In this document: piece by piece, positions 47,886-58,356 of the stretch | How the letters are laid out: each line of letters starts with the position of its first letter | Position numbering within the stretch: the stretch's first letter is position 1 | Source: Methanoregulaceae archaeon | GTDB taxonomy: Archaea; Halobacteriota; Methanomicrobia; Methanomicrobiales; Methanospirillaceae | Direction: 5' to 3' | NCBI GenBank assembly: GCA_015660885.1 | Contig: JACTUB010000005.1 | Location: forward strand, 62,001 to 126,000 | Length of the DNA: 64,000 nt | Program-made: the position numbers and the translations under genes | Notes under the pieces: generated by a model | Database searches by the model: none | The model's input: only the letters and a program-made list of their open reading frames with translations | What the model was told of the DNA's origin: nothing

Positions 47886-49097
47886 ATGCGGCTGAAATCC
47901 TGCAAAAAGACCTACAACCTCGAAACACAGCGGGCTGCTCCTCTTGAAGAGACCCTGGCCCGGATTGAGCCAAAAGTACCCGCTGCGGGAATTACCCGTG
48001 TTGCAGACATTACCAACCTTGACCGGATCGGAATTCCTGTCTTCTCCTGCATCCGCCCGACCGCTGAATCAGGTGCAATAACGGTATACAACGGTAAAGG
48101 TGCGACAGTTGAGGAATCCCGGATATCGGCGATAATGGAAGGTATCGAACGATATTCCTCGGAATTACATGACCGGAAGATTCACCTGGCACCATACGAG
48201 GAGATGTTTGCACACGGACGGGTCCTTGATCCAAAAGACCTGATCCTCCCGGAAGGTGCGGATACCGACAGGCTCATAGCGTGGACCGAGGGGTTTGATA
48301 TTGCAAACGATGAACCGGTCATCATCCCGGCTCACGCGGTTTTTCACCCGCTCCCGCCAAATTTCCGGGGGCTTTTCCGCACGAATACCAACGGGCTTGC
48401 CTCGGGAAACACTTTTGAGGAGGCAGTCTTCCACGCTCTTTCTGAAGTGATCGAGCGGGATGCATGGTCACTTGTCGAGGCGTGCCGGGATACCGGTCCC
48501 TGCGTCACCTCCATAGATGATGAAACCATCGTGGATATGCAGAAGAAATTTGCGGATGCACAGGTAGAAGTGAGGGTGCGGGATATCACCAGCGACCTCG
48601 GCATCCCGACTATAGCTGCGGTCGCCGATGACGTGCTGCTCAAAGACCCGATGCTGCTCACAATCGGGATCGGGACGCATACCAGCGCACGGATTGCGGT
48701 GATGCGGGCGCTCACCGAGGTTGCGCAGAGCCGGCTCACCCAGATCCATGGTGCACGGGAAGACACGACTATCGCTGGACTCCGGAAGAAGATGGGCTAT
48801 GATCGGGCGAAACGGATTAATGCGTACTGGTTTAAGGAAAACGGCCTGGAGGACTACCACAGGATTGAATCGTATGACAGTGATGATTTCCTCACGGATA
48901 TCCGGTTTATCATCGAAGCACTGAAAAAACAGGGGCTCGACCGGGTGATTGTTGTCGACCTTACCCGGGAAGAGATCGGCATCCCGGTCGTTCGGGTAAT
49001 CGTGCCGGGGCTTGAAGTGTTCGCCATGGACCAGGAACGCAGGGGAGCACGGGTGAACAATGCAAAAAATCATCGTCTTTCTCGGGCCAAGTCTTGA
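47886..49097 (+). CDS. ycaO: YcaO-type thioglycine-forming protein of McrA
   Basis: A 403-residue YcaO ATPase. ATP/Mg-binding acidic motifs are SRISAIMEGIERYS and FEEAVFHALSEVIERDAWS, later ALTEVAQSRLTQI. Together with TfuA it converts a backbone amide of methyl-coenzyme M reductase (glycine) to a thioamide. The ATG at 47886 follows GGTGAT and gives normal length; the frame is open from 47694. The end overlaps tfuA by 38 bases. Confidence 0.92.
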   Translation: MRLKSCKKTYNLETQRAAPLEETLARIEPKVPAAGITRVADITNLDRIGIPVFSCIRPTAESGAITVYNGKGATVEESRISAIMEGIERYSSELHDRKIHLAPYEEMFAHGRVLDPKDLILPEGADTDRLIAWTEGFDIANDEPVIIPAHAVFHPLPPNFRGLFRTNTNGLASGNTFEEAVFHALSEVIERDAWSLVEACRDTGPCVTSIDDETIVDMQKKFADAQVEVRVRDITSDLGIPTIAAVADDVLLKDPMLLTIGIGTHTSARIAVMRALTEVAQSRLTQIHGAREDTTIAGLRKKMGYDRAKRINAYWFKENGLEDYHRIESYDSDDFLTDIRFIIEALKKQGLDRVIVVDLTREEIGIPVVRVIVPGLEVFAMDQERRGARVNNAKNHRLSRAKS

Positions 49098-49719
49098 CCG
49101 GGAAGCGGCAGAAAAAATCCTTTCCGCCGATTACCGTCCCCCCGCCAAGCGTGGTGACCTGCTCGCCGCGGTGGAAGACGGTGCAACCATTATCGGGTTG
49201 ATTGACGGTGTCTTTCACCAGGAAAGTGCTGTTGCCCACCGTGAGATCCTTGCAGCGCTGAAAAAAGGTGTCAGAGTCGTGGGTTCTTCAAGCATGGGAG
49301 CACTCCGTGCAGCTGAGATGGACACGCTGGGGATGGCAGGTATCGGTGAGATCTACCATATGTATAAGAGCGGCGAACTTGAGTCTGATGACGAAGTGGC
49401 TCTGGTATTCGATCCTTCTTCAGGTCTGGCACTCTCAGAGCCGCTCATCAATATCAGGTTCACCCTGAAACGGGCGAAGGATACGGGAATCATTGATACC
49501 GCAGTGCATGACGCACTTCTTGCTTCGGCCCGTTCTGTATTCTACCCTCAGAGGACATATCGCACGATTGTTTTGCGTGCAGGTGATACCGTTGATACAG
49601 GAACACGGAAACGGTTTCTCACGTGGGTCGAGACCGGGCAGTGCGACCAGAAAAAAGAAGATGCAGTGGCAGCACTTGAGTATATCAGGAAAATTGCAGG
49701 AGAGAAGTTGGAACGGTAA
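49060..49719 (+). CDS. tfuA: TfuA-like protein
   Basis: A 219-residue TfuA-family partner of YcaO: IIVFLGPSLDREAAEKIL at the start and GSSSMGALRAAEM with DEVALVFDP in the core. It is proposed to deliver or activate the sulfur donor for McrA thioglycine. Coupled to ycaO by overlap. The McrA genes themselves are not in this window. Confidence 0.93.
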   Translation: MQKIIVFLGPSLDREAAEKILSADYRPPAKRGDLLAAVEDGATIIGLIDGVFHQESAVAHREILAALKKGVRVVGSSSMGALRAAEMDTLGMAGIGEIYHMYKSGELESDDEVALVFDPSSGLALSEPLINIRFTLKRAKDTGIIDTAVHDALLASARSVFYPQRTYRTIVLRAGDTVDTGTRKRFLTWVETGQCDQKKEDAVAALEYIRKIAGEKLER

Positions 49720-49768
49720 GTCTCCCGGTACCGATTCGGTGCCCGGTTTGGAAGAACAGGTACGATTT

Positions 49769-50434
49769 TTACGTCTGATGTTGGAGGTTCTGACCGATCG
49801 GACAAACATCAGCACATAATGTACAATACCTGAGCTCCTTATCTGGCCCGAATGGGATATATTCCCCTTTTTCTGCACGATACCTTCGGCAGAGTAGCCC
49901 CTCAAATGAATCCTGCCGGATTGACCCCGAAGGGCACTCCGAAATGCAGGCACCACACCTGTTACAGACTGGCACGTGAACTATTGGTGTGTTGTGAGAA
50001 GATGCATCGGTTGCGAGTATGCGCAGATGTATCCATGGGCCCCACAGGGGATGTAATAAAAATACGTTGATTCCGATCTCGCCCGCTCCTGCTGCCTGTG
50101 CAACAGACCGGAATCGTAAGCCGCTCTCACCAGGATAAGGAATAATATCAGTCCGGAAACCATGAACTCCGAGCACTGTTTTGAGCTGTTCACATACATT
50201 TATCGTATGATCATCTGCATCGCTGTGCTCCAGACCATCCTCTTTTATGTACCACTTCCATTCATCCTTTGTTACAATATGATGACCAAGTACGATAGCT
50301 GTTCTGGCTGTTGGTGAGAATTTTTTAAAAAAATCCCTCTCCCGTTTGTCCAGTGATGAAATGGGGATTGTCCAGACTGCACAACATGAATCCTTTTGAA
50401 TTACCGTATTTATGATATCTTCTGCAAATATCAT
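49769..50434 (-). CDS. QueG-like ferredoxin-domain protein
   Basis: A 221-residue protein. Its middle resembles the epoxyqueuosine reductase/reductive dehalogenase class (AGAGEIGINVFLLHPLWGPW), and two [4Fe-4S] motifs follow: CNRCGACISECP and CTLCADVCP. It is shorter than true QueG and lacks a clear cobalamin site by eye, so the substrate is open. It is convergent with tfuA. Confidence 0.7.
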   Translation of the reverse strand: MIFAEDIINTVIQKDSCCAVWTIPISSLDKRERDFFKKFSPTARTAIVLGHHIVTKDEWKWYIKEDGLEHSDADDHTINVCEQLKTVLGVHGFRTDIIPYPGESGLRFRSVAQAAGAGEIGINVFLLHPLWGPWIHLRILATDASSHNTPIVHVPVCNRCGACISECPSGSIRQDSFEGLLCRRYRAEKGEYIPFGPDKELRYCTLCADVCPIGQNLQHQT

Positions 50435-50533
50435 GGAAAAATACCAATCCTGGATCTTACTTACTTTCTAACAGGAATTTGAATCTCCGCACCTTAAACC
50501 AATGAGTTCGTTACGACAGAACTGTTTGACAGA

Positions 50534-50725
50534 TTAAATTGTCCGATGCTTTAAACTGACTGAACCGTGGCAAGGGCACCTCTTCGGGGGGACACCCGAT
50601 CCATTGCAAGGATTGTCCAGCTCTCCAATGCCCCCGTTCTGGATTGCAGCACTACCGGAACCTGAAACTATGATGATGAACAGGAATACTGCTGCTATTG
50701 CCGTACGCTTCCTGTGAAGATACAG
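50534..50725 (-). pseudogene. Possible small secreted protein without standard start
   Basis: A 63-codon frame ending at TAA 50534-50536: a basic start (HRKRTAIAAVFLFIIIVSG) that looks like a signal peptide, then a short mature part with NPCNGSGVPPKRCPCHG. Only a CTG is available as start, so it may be a decayed gene or use a rare start. It sits in the 388-base gap before the Cys-rich lipoprotein gene, which it resembles in style. An A7/T7 hairpin lies at 50728-50747. Confidence 0.35.
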
Positions 50726-50822
50726 GGAAAAAAACCTTTGTTTTTTTATTCGATACGATATGAGAGAGATATCATTGCTCAGGGGTTTGAACCTTCGGGA
50801 ATTATTTTCAGGAAAAAAAACC

Positions 50823-51542
50823 TTACCGGATCTCCTTCACCATGACCCCGAAATCCCCGTCACATCCAAGAATCACAGTTGAACTCCCGAGGACCCGGCC
50901 GGTAGCGGGATCTGTTGCCGACACCGTGATGATAACCGGCTCAAGGGTTGATGCCGGTTTACCGGTAAATGACCAGCAGAGTTTTTCACCATGGTTGGTA
51001 ACCGGGTTTCCCTGCTCTTTGACCGTGTAATCTGCCGGGCCCCATGACAGGAAGTGCCCATACGTCGCATTCCAGGTAAACAACACACTGGCAGGGTCAA
51101 ACCCGCTCGCATTCACTTCAATGCCGATACCAATCGTGGAAGACATGGAAGGAGTATACCGCTGCAAAGAGGCGATCAGCTGCAACAAGGCCTGGGGTAA
51201 TTTAGTGGAGGAAGTGGCAGGTACTACCGAACATCTCCCGTTTATACACCCGCAGCTGCCGGCCCCGCAGTCCAGCGGCTCCTCGCAGTTCTGGGTACAC
51301 AGGAAATTGCATACATGGATTGATGCCTGGTTCACGCAGCTTGTCGGGTGACAGCACTATGCGGGGACGCAGTCAGCATCGCTCGTACAGGTCTGGTTAT
51401 CAACGGGAACTATTGTTACAGTCGAAGTCGGAGAAGTTGTGTTCGTTGCTCCATCCGGGCGTGGGGGAGAGGATGCTATGCATCCGGCCAGAAGTAACAC
51501 TACAACGCAGATGACAGGTAGTACTATCGAATGTTTCTCCAT
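50823..51542 (-). pseudogene. Cys-rich lipoprotein interrupted by one in-frame TAG
   Basis: One continuous frame apart from TAG at 51357-51359. Upstream: signal peptide with lipobox LLAGC, Thr-rich linker, then QTCTSDADCVPA. Downstream: CCHPTSC, CTQNCEEPLDCGAGSCGC and a 100-residue beta domain. Related proteins have Gln in the CVPAxCC position, so CAG to TAG is the simplest change. TAG is an ordinary stop elsewhere in the window (FEN1, KatG, CbiQ), and no pyrrolysine genes are here. Confidence 0.7.
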
Positions 51543-51809
51543 ACAGCGAAATGATCGGTCGTCACAATTATTAAACCGGATGGACACCACCTGCCAAAAG
51601 AAGAGATGCCGTCTCTCTCTTCGAATACCACCTTCAGAGGGGAGTTTACGTTTCAGGTGACCCGCGGAATCCCTCCAATCCGTTGATATGATCTCCTTTT
51701 CATCGGCTCTGTCCCATCAGCCGATACACCACAATGCCGGGCCGCAATGCAACGAGATAATAAAAGGATGAGGAGTTGTTCTGAACCAATTGGTTGGAGT
51801 ACTACATGG

Positions 51810-52109
51810 CTAAAACGTCGGGGAGTTTTTCTGTCTATAAGCCCCGACGAATAAGATGATGATGCCGGAAAATATTAAAAGATTGCCGAATATGTCATAG
51901 GGAGAAGTTTGAAGAGGATTGAAAGTTTTTAGATGTGAAATTCCAGAATAGAAGAAAGCGAAATACAATCCACTGATAATACATAGTACTCCTAGGACTA
52001 GTATCCCAAGCACTGGAGGATTATTTTCGTTTTCTCGGTGAGACGTTTTTTGGATATGCAAACCAACTGCCTCCCAAGTGATACGATACCCCGGGAAGGA
52101 TAAAAACAT
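51810..52109 (-). CDS. Small two-helix membrane protein
   Basis: A 99-residue protein with two membrane helices (about 35-52 and 75-92). A TTTTATACAT promoter element just upstream suggests a leaderless message at the ATG. Not recognised. Confidence 0.5.
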   Translation of the reverse strand: MFLSFPGYRITWEAVGLHIQKTSHRENENNPPVLGILVLGVLCIISGLYFAFFYSGISHLKTFNPLQTSPYDIFGNLLIFSGIIILFVGAYRQKNSPTF

Positions 52110-52342
52110 TATCAAATTATCTTATGTATAAAAGAGAATGGTATGCATTGCACCGATGTCTACCGACTTTTTTACAAATTCTCTTCTTAGCAGGGTCTTG
52201 CCTTTGTTGTTTTGAAATACCCTATAATGAAAAAACTTTTAAAAATGGTATAACACAACCCGATTGTAAAACGCAGGGAGTGCACGGGGGGGACAGCCAC
52301 TGCCCCCTTTCTGATTTTTTTGTCATGAAACCCTTGGAAAAG

Positions 52343-52939
52343 TTACTCCACCTTTGCCCATACATACGCGAACCGCTGGAATGCGGTAATGTGCCCGAAT
52401 ATGCCAAATAACACCAGCAACCAGCCAAGCCAGGTGAGCCCGTAGAAGGTCAGAGGGGATACCAGACCCAGTATTCCCACCACCAGTATCAGTACGAGAC
52501 GGTCTGCCCTGCCCAGCAGTCCGCCGTAATATCTGCCTACTCCAACGGCCTGTGCCTGGGTGCCGAGGTAGGATGACATCAGGACACCGGTCAATGCAAA
52601 GACACCGATCTGCCACGGGACCAGACCCCCGGCAAAGATGCCGGTAATGATGAAAATATCGGCATACCGGTCAACAGCGTGATCAAGGAAATCCCCGCGG
52701 AGACTCTGGGTCTTCATCTCACGGGCAACGGCACCATCCATCGCATCACAAAAGGCATTCAGGGCGACAGCGACAATCCCCAAAAATTCCATCCGGAGAT
52801 AAAAAAGAACCCCTGCGGCCGCCGATGCAAGAAGAGCGGCAAGAGTAAGAAAATTCGGGGTCATCCCGCACTTTATTGCGATGGATACCAGCGGGTCGAA
52901 GTAGACTTTCGCATGAGAACGGTACTGATCAAGGGTCAT
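52343..52939 (-). CDS. CDP-alcohol phosphatidyltransferase
   Basis: A 198-residue membrane enzyme with the motif DG-x2-AR-x8-G-x3-D-x3-D (MDGAVAREMK then GDFLDHAVD, starting near residue 66). Five or six helices. It exchanges CMP on CDP-archaeol for an alcohol such as inositol phosphate, glycerol phosphate or serine; the acceptor cannot be told. Its start overlaps the end of the AK6-like gene (ATGA). Confidence 0.9.
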   Translation of the reverse strand: MTLDQYRSHAKVYFDPLVSIAIKCGMTPNFLTLAALLASAAAGVLFYLRMEFLGIVAVALNAFCDAMDGAVAREMKTQSLRGDFLDHAVDRYADIFIITGIFAGGLVPWQIGVFALTGVLMSSYLGTQAQAVGVGRYYGGLLGRADRLVLILVVGILGLVSPLTFYGLTWLGWLLVLFGIFGHITAFQRFAYVWAKVE

Positions 52940-53448
52940 GATCCAATCTCCAGGAATGACGACCAGTCAATATGGCCAAAGTCAGCAGGGGTCTCTCCCT
53001 TCACGAACCGCCCAATCTGGTCTGCACAAAAAGCCGCATCACGACCGGTCGTATCCAGTTCAAGGATCTGCGAAGGGTCGTACCTTTCAAAAGTCTCGAT
53101 CAGGCAGGAATCCAGCGCTTCTGCCTCGGCATTCTCGCGGATCTTCTTTTCGCGGTATTTACGGAGGGCTAGACGGGACTTCAGCACATCAGGACGACAA
53201 CGGAGCACAATAATCCGGTCACAGGGAAGCAGGTGGGCGAAATGTCCCTCGACAAAGCCATCCACCGGAACAAACTCTTCTGCCCATCGCTCTACATCGA
53301 AAATCTGGGTGTCCCTTTCCTCGTCCATACCGGTTACATAGGGTCCGATCGTATCAGTCAGGTGGATGACGGTAAGACCTCTGCGGGCCAGCTCATTCCC
53401 GATCCGGGATTTTCCCGTCCCCGGTGTTCCGGTGATGCCGCACATCAT
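52936..53448 (-). CDS. AK6/Fap7-like adenylate kinase
   Basis: A 170-residue P-loop kinase: GITGTPGTGKS (residues 4-14), then VEGHFAHLLPCDRIIVLRCRP and a short lid (RKYREKKIREN). Archaeal AK6/Fap7 relatives have adenylate kinase or ATPase activity and take part in small ribosomal subunit maturation. Overlaps both neighbours by 4 bases, in one operon with hisC and the phosphatidyltransferase. Confidence 0.88.
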   Translation of the reverse strand: MMCGITGTPGTGKSRIGNELARRGLTVIHLTDTIGPYVTGMDEERDTQIFDVERWAEEFVPVDGFVEGHFAHLLPCDRIIVLRCRPDVLKSRLALRKYREKKIRENAEAEALDSCLIETFERYDPSQILELDTTGRDAAFCADQIGRFVKGETPADFGHIDWSSFLEIGS

Positions 53449-54503
53449 AGCGTGTTGATCACCTGCAAGAACCGCTCATTTTCCCAGCCCTCACCGATGC
53501 TGACCCTGATATAGTGATCAGCAAGACCAGCAAAGCTACGGCACGAGCGAACGACAACCCCGTGACGGGCAAGTTCCTCTACCATCTCATCACTTTTACG
53601 GGGGGCTGTGTTGATCATTACAAAATTTGCGTCAGAGGGAAGGACCGGGTACTTTACCTCCGTGATAAATCGTTTCCTCCATATTCTGACCTGGGCAATG
53701 TAGCGTTGCGCGTGTTCCTTGTCAGGGAGTGCAGCAGCAGCGGCCGCAGCAGAGACCGAGTTGACGGTAAACGGTGTACTGGCACGCTGGTACCAGGGCA
53801 CGAGCCATCGTGGTACGAATGCGTACCCGATGCGCAACCCTGCAAGCGAGTGAACCTTGGAAAATGTTCTGCCAAGGATCAGGTTCTCATATTTTTTCAT
53901 GAGGGGGAGATAGTTGTAATCAGAGAATTCGACATACGCATTGTCAAGGAAAAGAATTCCCTCTATCCCTTCCAGTAGTTCGGCAACCAGATCAACCGGC
54001 GTCGCATTGCCCGTGGGATTGTTGGGAGAGCAGACTACCACGATCTTTGCCTTGCTGGCCGCACGGATCATCTTTTTTACATCGACCGAGAAGTCGGTCT
54101 CCCGGGGCACCGTGATAATCTCTGCTCCCTGTCCTGTGGCAGCGAGGGAATAGAACGAAAATGTTGGTGTCGAGATTGCGACTGGCTCCCCGGGATCCAC
54201 CAGCGTGCGAATAACGGTCTCAATAACTCCGTCCATACCGACACCGCTGACAAACTGGTAATCCCCATAACACGTTCTGAGGGCGTTCATCAGGATATTG
54301 ACCCGTTCATCGGGGTACCGGTTCACATTCCGAAGTGCCTGCTCTGCGGCTTCTTGTGCTGATAGTGAAAGAGGTTCGGGATTTTCATTGCTTGCAAGCC
54401 GCGCGATCCGGTCGATACCGTACTCACGTGCAATATCCACTGCTTTCTTTGCAAAAACGTAGCCGCCATTTTTTTTATAGCACGATCGTACCAAGTGCTC
54501 CAT
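53445..54503 (-). CDS. hisC: Histidinol-phosphate aminotransferase
   Basis: A 352-residue PLP aminotransferase of fold type I. It shows LASNENPEPLS, VCSPNNPTG, LDNAYVEFSDYN, and the PLP-lysine motif TFSKVHSLAGLRIGY. It transfers an amino group to imidazole acetol phosphate in histidine synthesis. The start lies inside the preceding argD gene end (29-base overlap), so the two aminotransferase genes are coupled. Confidence 0.9.
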   Translation of the reverse strand: MEHLVRSCYKKNGGYVFAKKAVDIAREYGIDRIARLASNENPEPLSLSAQEAAEQALRNVNRYPDERVNILMNALRTCYGDYQFVSGVGMDGVIETVIRTLVDPGEPVAISTPTFSFYSLAATGQGAEIITVPRETDFSVDVKKMIRAASKAKIVVVCSPNNPTGNATPVDLVAELLEGIEGILFLDNAYVEFSDYNYLPLMKKYENLILGRTFSKVHSLAGLRIGYAFVPRWLVPWYQRASTPFTVNSVSAAAAAAALPDKEHAQRYIAQVRIWRKRFITEVKYPVLPSDANFVMINTAPRKSDEMVEELARHGVVVRSCRSFAGLADHYIRVSIGEGWENERFLQVINTL

Positions 54504-55623
54504 GAATCACCCTGACCACACGGTCGATCTCCTTGTCTGAGATTACAAGAGGCGGGACAAGACGGAGGTTCCCGTCTGCCGCACAGTTGACAAGGACGCC
54601 TTCCTCTGCACACTTCTTCTGGATTTCGGGGCACTTGTCACCCATGGTCACACCAATCATCAACCCACGGATCCGTGGATTGTATTCCTCCAGACCCTGC
54701 CTGAAACGATCCCCTTTCCTGCTTACATCGGGCAGAATCTTCTCTATCACCCCGATCGTGGCAAGAGCTGCTGCACATGCAAGAGGTCCCCCGGCAAACG
54801 TGCTCCCATGCTCGCTCTTTTTGAATTCGAGATCTTCTCTGGCGACAAGCGCACCCATCGGAAAACCACTCGCGATTCCTTTTGCGAGCGTGACAATATC
54901 AGGTTTTGCCTTCGTATACTGGACAGCAAGCCATTTTCCTGTTCGTCCCATACCGGTCTGAACTTCATCAACGATCATCAGGGCGCCGGTGCTATCACAA
55001 ATCTCCCGGATCCCCGTCAGGAAGGAATCGGGAGGAATGATGACCCCCGCTTCACCCTGTATCGGTTCGACTATGATCCCCGCAGTGTCACTGTCCACAG
55101 CTTTTTTGAGCCCTTCGAGATCACCATATTCGACAAACGTGCAATTCAGCCCCAGAGGTTCAAAGGGTTCGCGGATCGCCGGTTTGTACGTGACAGCCAG
55201 TGAACCTATCGTCCTCCCATGGAACCCATGCACGAAAGCAACGAATTTTTTCTTCCCGGTCCTGACGCGGGCCAGTTTCAGCGCACCATCGGTAGCCTCT
55301 GCCCCCGAGTTGGAGAAGAAAGCTTTGTGCATCCCGGTAATCTCCACAAGTTTTTTTGCAAGGTCACCCTGGTGGGGGATATAGTAAAGGTTGGAGCAAT
55401 GGATGAGCTCATGGGCCTGATCACAGATCGCTTTTACTACTGCAGGGTGGCAGTGCCCGGTGCTGCAGACGGCAATCCCTGCAACGCAATCGATATACTC
55501 CTTTCCTTCCGCATCCCAGACCAATGATCCTTTTCCTTTTACAAGGGCCATGTCACGTGAGAAAGCGGGCATATAATAGCGCTCATCGAGCGCTTTAAAC
55601 TGGCTGGTTTTGTCCATTCCCAT
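54475..55623 (-). CDS. argD: Acetylornithine aminotransferase
   Basis: A 382-residue class III PLP aminotransferase: NSGAEATDGALKLAR, VEPIQGEAGV, IVDEVQTGMGRTG and TLAKGIASGFPMGA with the PLP lysine. Arginine synthesis; the LysN-type aminoadipate role is less likely since a DAP route is present. The Met at 55623 is one of several possible starts (55638, 55617). Confidence 0.9.
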   Translation of the reverse strand: MGMDKTSQFKALDERYYMPAFSRDMALVKGKGSLVWDAEGKEYIDCVAGIAVCSTGHCHPAVVKAICDQAHELIHCSNLYYIPHQGDLAKKLVEITGMHKAFFSNSGAEATDGALKLARVRTGKKKFVAFVHGFHGRTIGSLAVTYKPAIREPFEPLGLNCTFVEYGDLEGLKKAVDSDTAGIIVEPIQGEAGVIIPPDSFLTGIREICDSTGALMIVDEVQTGMGRTGKWLAVQYTKAKPDIVTLAKGIASGFPMGALVAREDLEFKKSEHGSTFAGGPLACAAALATIGVIEKILPDVSRKGDRFRQGLEEYNPRIRGLMIGVTMGDKCPEIQKKCAEEGVLVNCAADGNLRLVPPLVISDKEIDRVVRVIHGALGTIVL

Positions 55624-55665
55624 CACTTTTTTCAACAATTTTTAGCGTTTGTTCTTCCTGATGCA

Positions 55666-56583
55666 TTATTCATATTCGATGGTTGCCGGTGGTTTTGCCG
55701 TAATATCATACACCACCCGGGCAACACTCGGGATATCAGCGGTGATCCGTGACCCGATTCTCATCAGGTGCTCAAACGGGATACAAAGCGGATCAGCAGT
55801 CATCCCGTCCCGGGAATTTACCGCACGGATCGCTACGATCCAGCCATGGATCCGGTTGTCTCCCTTGACACCGGTTCCAAGACCGAGAAGTGCAGCAAAA
55901 CATTGCCACGGCCGGTATTTTTCTACCAGTTCCTCTTCAACGATCCGGTTTGCTTCCCGAATAACTGCGATCTTCTCTTTGGTCACTTCCCCAAGCACAC
56001 GGACCGCGAGCCCGGGACCGGGAAACGGCATCCGGTGCTGAATCTCTTTGGGAAGGCCCAGGGCTCCCGCAACTTCACGTACCTCATCTTTATAGAGATC
56101 CCGGATCGGTTCGATCACCCTGGTAAACTCCATATGCAGCGGCATGCCCCCGACATTATGATGGCTCTTGATGCCGCCTTCGCTCTCGATCCGGTCCGGA
56201 TATATGGTTCCCTGCAGCAAGCATTTCGCCCCCTGTTTTTTTGCCTCCCGTTCAAAGACACGGATAAATCGTTCTCCGATCGCCTTGCGTTTGGCTTCAG
56301 GATCCGTGAGGCCTTTAAGCACCTCAAGGAATTCATCGCCCGCATCAACGATCTGCAGGTGAATGTTACCGAATAGTGTTCTGATCCGGTCGGTCTCACC
56401 CCTGCGCATCAGGCCGGTATCGATATAGATAGGAATGAGGTTATCTCCGATTGCCCTTGCGGCGATAGCAGCGCATACTGAGCTGTCGACGCCCCCGGAC
56501 AGCGCCATAACCACTTTTTCAGTACCAGCGGCAGTTTTAATCTCCGCAACAGACTGAATGATAAATTTCTCTGCGTTAACCAT
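55666..56583 (-). CDS. guaAB: GMP synthase, PP-loop ATP pyrophosphatase subunit B
   Basis: A 305-residue subunit B of archaeal split GMP synthetase. SGGVDSS (P-loop for ATP pyrophosphatase) is near residue 29; later [17 protein letters not shown] and the C-terminal dimer domain with [16 protein letters not shown]. It amidates XMP with ammonia from the glutaminase subunit, which is encoded elsewhere. The ATG at 56583 behind AGGGA is chosen, although the frame is open to 56697 into pyrG. Confidence 0.95.
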   Translation of the reverse strand: MVNAEKFIIQSVAEIKTAAGTEKVVMALSGGVDSSVCAAIAARAIGDNLIPIYIDTGLMRRGETDRIRTLFGNIHLQIVDAGDEFLEVLKGLTDPEAKRKAIGERFIRVFEREAKKQGAKCLLQGTIYPDRIESEGGIKSHHNVGGMPLHMEFTRVIEPIRDLYKDEVREVAGALGLPKEIQHRMPFPGPGLAVRVLGEVTKEKIAVIREANRIVEEELVEKYRPWQCFAALLGLGTGVKGDNRIHGWIVAIRAVNSRDGMTADPLCIPFEHLMRIGSRITADIPSVARVVYDITAKPPATIEYE

Positions 56584-56593
56584 GGAACATTCC

Positions 56594-58174
56594 CTATGTT
56601 GACCGCCTGATTGACCTGCACGCTTCAACAAAGCCAAGATACGGCGGTGACGGGTGTGCCGGGCGGGATTTGAACTCCGGGTGGAACTGAGTGGCAAAGT
56701 AGAACGGGTGATCCTTAAGCTCCAGGCACTCCATACGGTTTTTGTTGGTTGCCGAGAAGACCAGGCCGGCTTTTTCCAGGTCCTTTATGTACCGTGGATT
56801 CACTTCATACCGGTGACGGTGCCGCTCGATAATCTGCTTCTCCTTGTAAAGCCGCATTGCAAGGGTATCCTCCCGGATGTCTGCCGTATAATTTCCCAGC
56901 CGCATCGTGCCGCCAAGTTCATGGAGTCCCTCCTGCTCGGGAAGGAGGGCAATGACGTGGGATCCCTCCCCGAATTCCTCACTTGTGGCGTCCGTAATGC
57001 CGACCTTATTGCGGGCATATTCGACAACTCCGAGCTGGAATCCAAGGCAGAGACCGAGGAAGGGTATGCTATTTTCACGGGCAAATTTAATCGCTTCTAT
57101 CTTACCCTCGATACCCCGCTTGCCAAAACCCCCGGGAATTAAAATTCCGTCATAATCCTTGAGCTGGCAGCGTTCGTAGCGTTCCGCGTCCAGCCAGCCG
57201 ATTTTTACTTCAGTGGAGAGCGCTCTTCCCGCATGCTTGAGTGCCTCCTTGATACTGATGTATACATCTTCGATGCCGTACTTGCTCACGATCGCTACGG
57301 TGATCCGACTGGTATATTCCCGGGTCACCAGCCGGTACCAGCTGGTATCGACATCCCGTTTTTCAAGTCCCAGGTGAGCTGATAAGACATCCGCGATACC
57401 TTCTTTTTCCATTTCCATGGGGACCTCATAGGTATCCGGGACGGTTGCTGCAGATATGACGGCGTTCTGGGGAAGATCGCAGAACGCGGAGATCTTACGT
57501 TTTGTGTGGGCACCTATCGCCCGCTCGCTCCTGCCGACAATAATCTCAGCATGGAGCCCGAGCTCCCGCAGAGCTTTTACTGAATGTTGCGTGGGTTTTG
57601 TCTTGAGATCCCCCATCGTATCCTCGGGGATAAGCGTTACATGCAGGAGGATGTAATCGTGTTCCGGCAGATCCCCTCTCATCTGCCGGATCGCTTCCAG
57701 AAACGGCATGCTTTCTATGTCACCAACAGTCCCGCCAACTTCGACAAGACAGATATCAGCCTTCGACCCGTCCGGGAATTCCTCCTCCGCTGCCTGACGT
57801 ATGCAGGTCTTGATCTGGTCCGTAATATGGGGGATGATCTGTACGGTCTCCCCAAGGAAATCACCCCGGCGCTCCTTTTCGATAACGGTGCGGTACACCT
57901 TGCCGGTAGTTATATTATGGGCGGCAGTGAGTTCAATGTCAAGGAACCGTTCATAGTTACCAAGGTCAAGGTCAACCTCGCTTCCGTCCTTAAGCACAAA
58001 CACTTCACCGTGTTGCGCCGGGTTCATCGTCCCTGCATCAATATTCAGATAGGGATCGATCTTTACTGCCGTCACCCGGTAACCACGGTTCTTCAGGATA
58101 CGCCCGACAGAGGCCGCGGTGATCCCCTTCCCCAACCCGCTCATCACACCTCCGGTGATAATGATGTACTTCAC
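56594..58174 (-). CDS. pyrG: CTP synthase
   Basis: A 526-residue enzyme that makes CTP from UTP, ATP and glutamine. The N-terminal synthetase ([31 protein letters not shown]) and a C-terminal class I glutamine amidotransferase ([21 protein letters not shown]) are both seen. It ends 10 bases before the guaA subunit B start; both nucleotide-synthesis genes share an operon. Confidence 0.97.
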   Translation of the reverse strand: MKYIIITGGVMSGLGKGITAASVGRILKNRGYRVTAVKIDPYLNIDAGTMNPAQHGEVFVLKDGSEVDLDLGNYERFLDIELTAAHNITTGKVYRTVIEKERRGDFLGETVQIIPHITDQIKTCIRQAAEEEFPDGSKADICLVEVGGTVGDIESMPFLEAIRQMRGDLPEHDYILLHVTLIPEDTMGDLKTKPTQHSVKALRELGLHAEIIVGRSERAIGAHTKRKISAFCDLPQNAVISAATVPDTYEVPMEMEKEGIADVLSAHLGLEKRDVDTSWYRLVTREYTSRITVAIVSKYGIEDVYISIKEALKHAGRALSTEVKIGWLDAERYERCQLKDYDGILIPGGFGKRGIEGKIEAIKFARENSIPFLGLCLGFQLGVVEYARNKVGITDATSEEFGEGSHVIALLPEQEGLHELGGTMRLGNYTADIREDTLAMRLYKEKQIIERHRHRYEVNPRYIKDLEKAGLVFSATNKNRMECLELKDHPFYFATQFHPEFKSRPAHPSPPYLGFVEACRSIRRST

Positions 58175-58356
58175 GTGATCTCCCCGACTGCTTTACATTT
58201 TGCTCATATTACCTATTAGTGTTATCTTATCGTGGTGAGGGAGTGAATTTCAGGTGTGTTCCGGATGGATTCTTTCACGACAATAAGACCTTCGTGGGAG
58301 TAAAACTGCTGGTTACAAAGTAACATTAATCTGCGCTGAAACCAAACCTGAAAGAT

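Noticed and set aside
51357..51359. Pyrrolysine codon
   Set aside because: TAG is used as an ordinary stop by FEN1, KatG and CbiQ here, no pyl genes are visible, and a CAG to TAG change explains it more simply.
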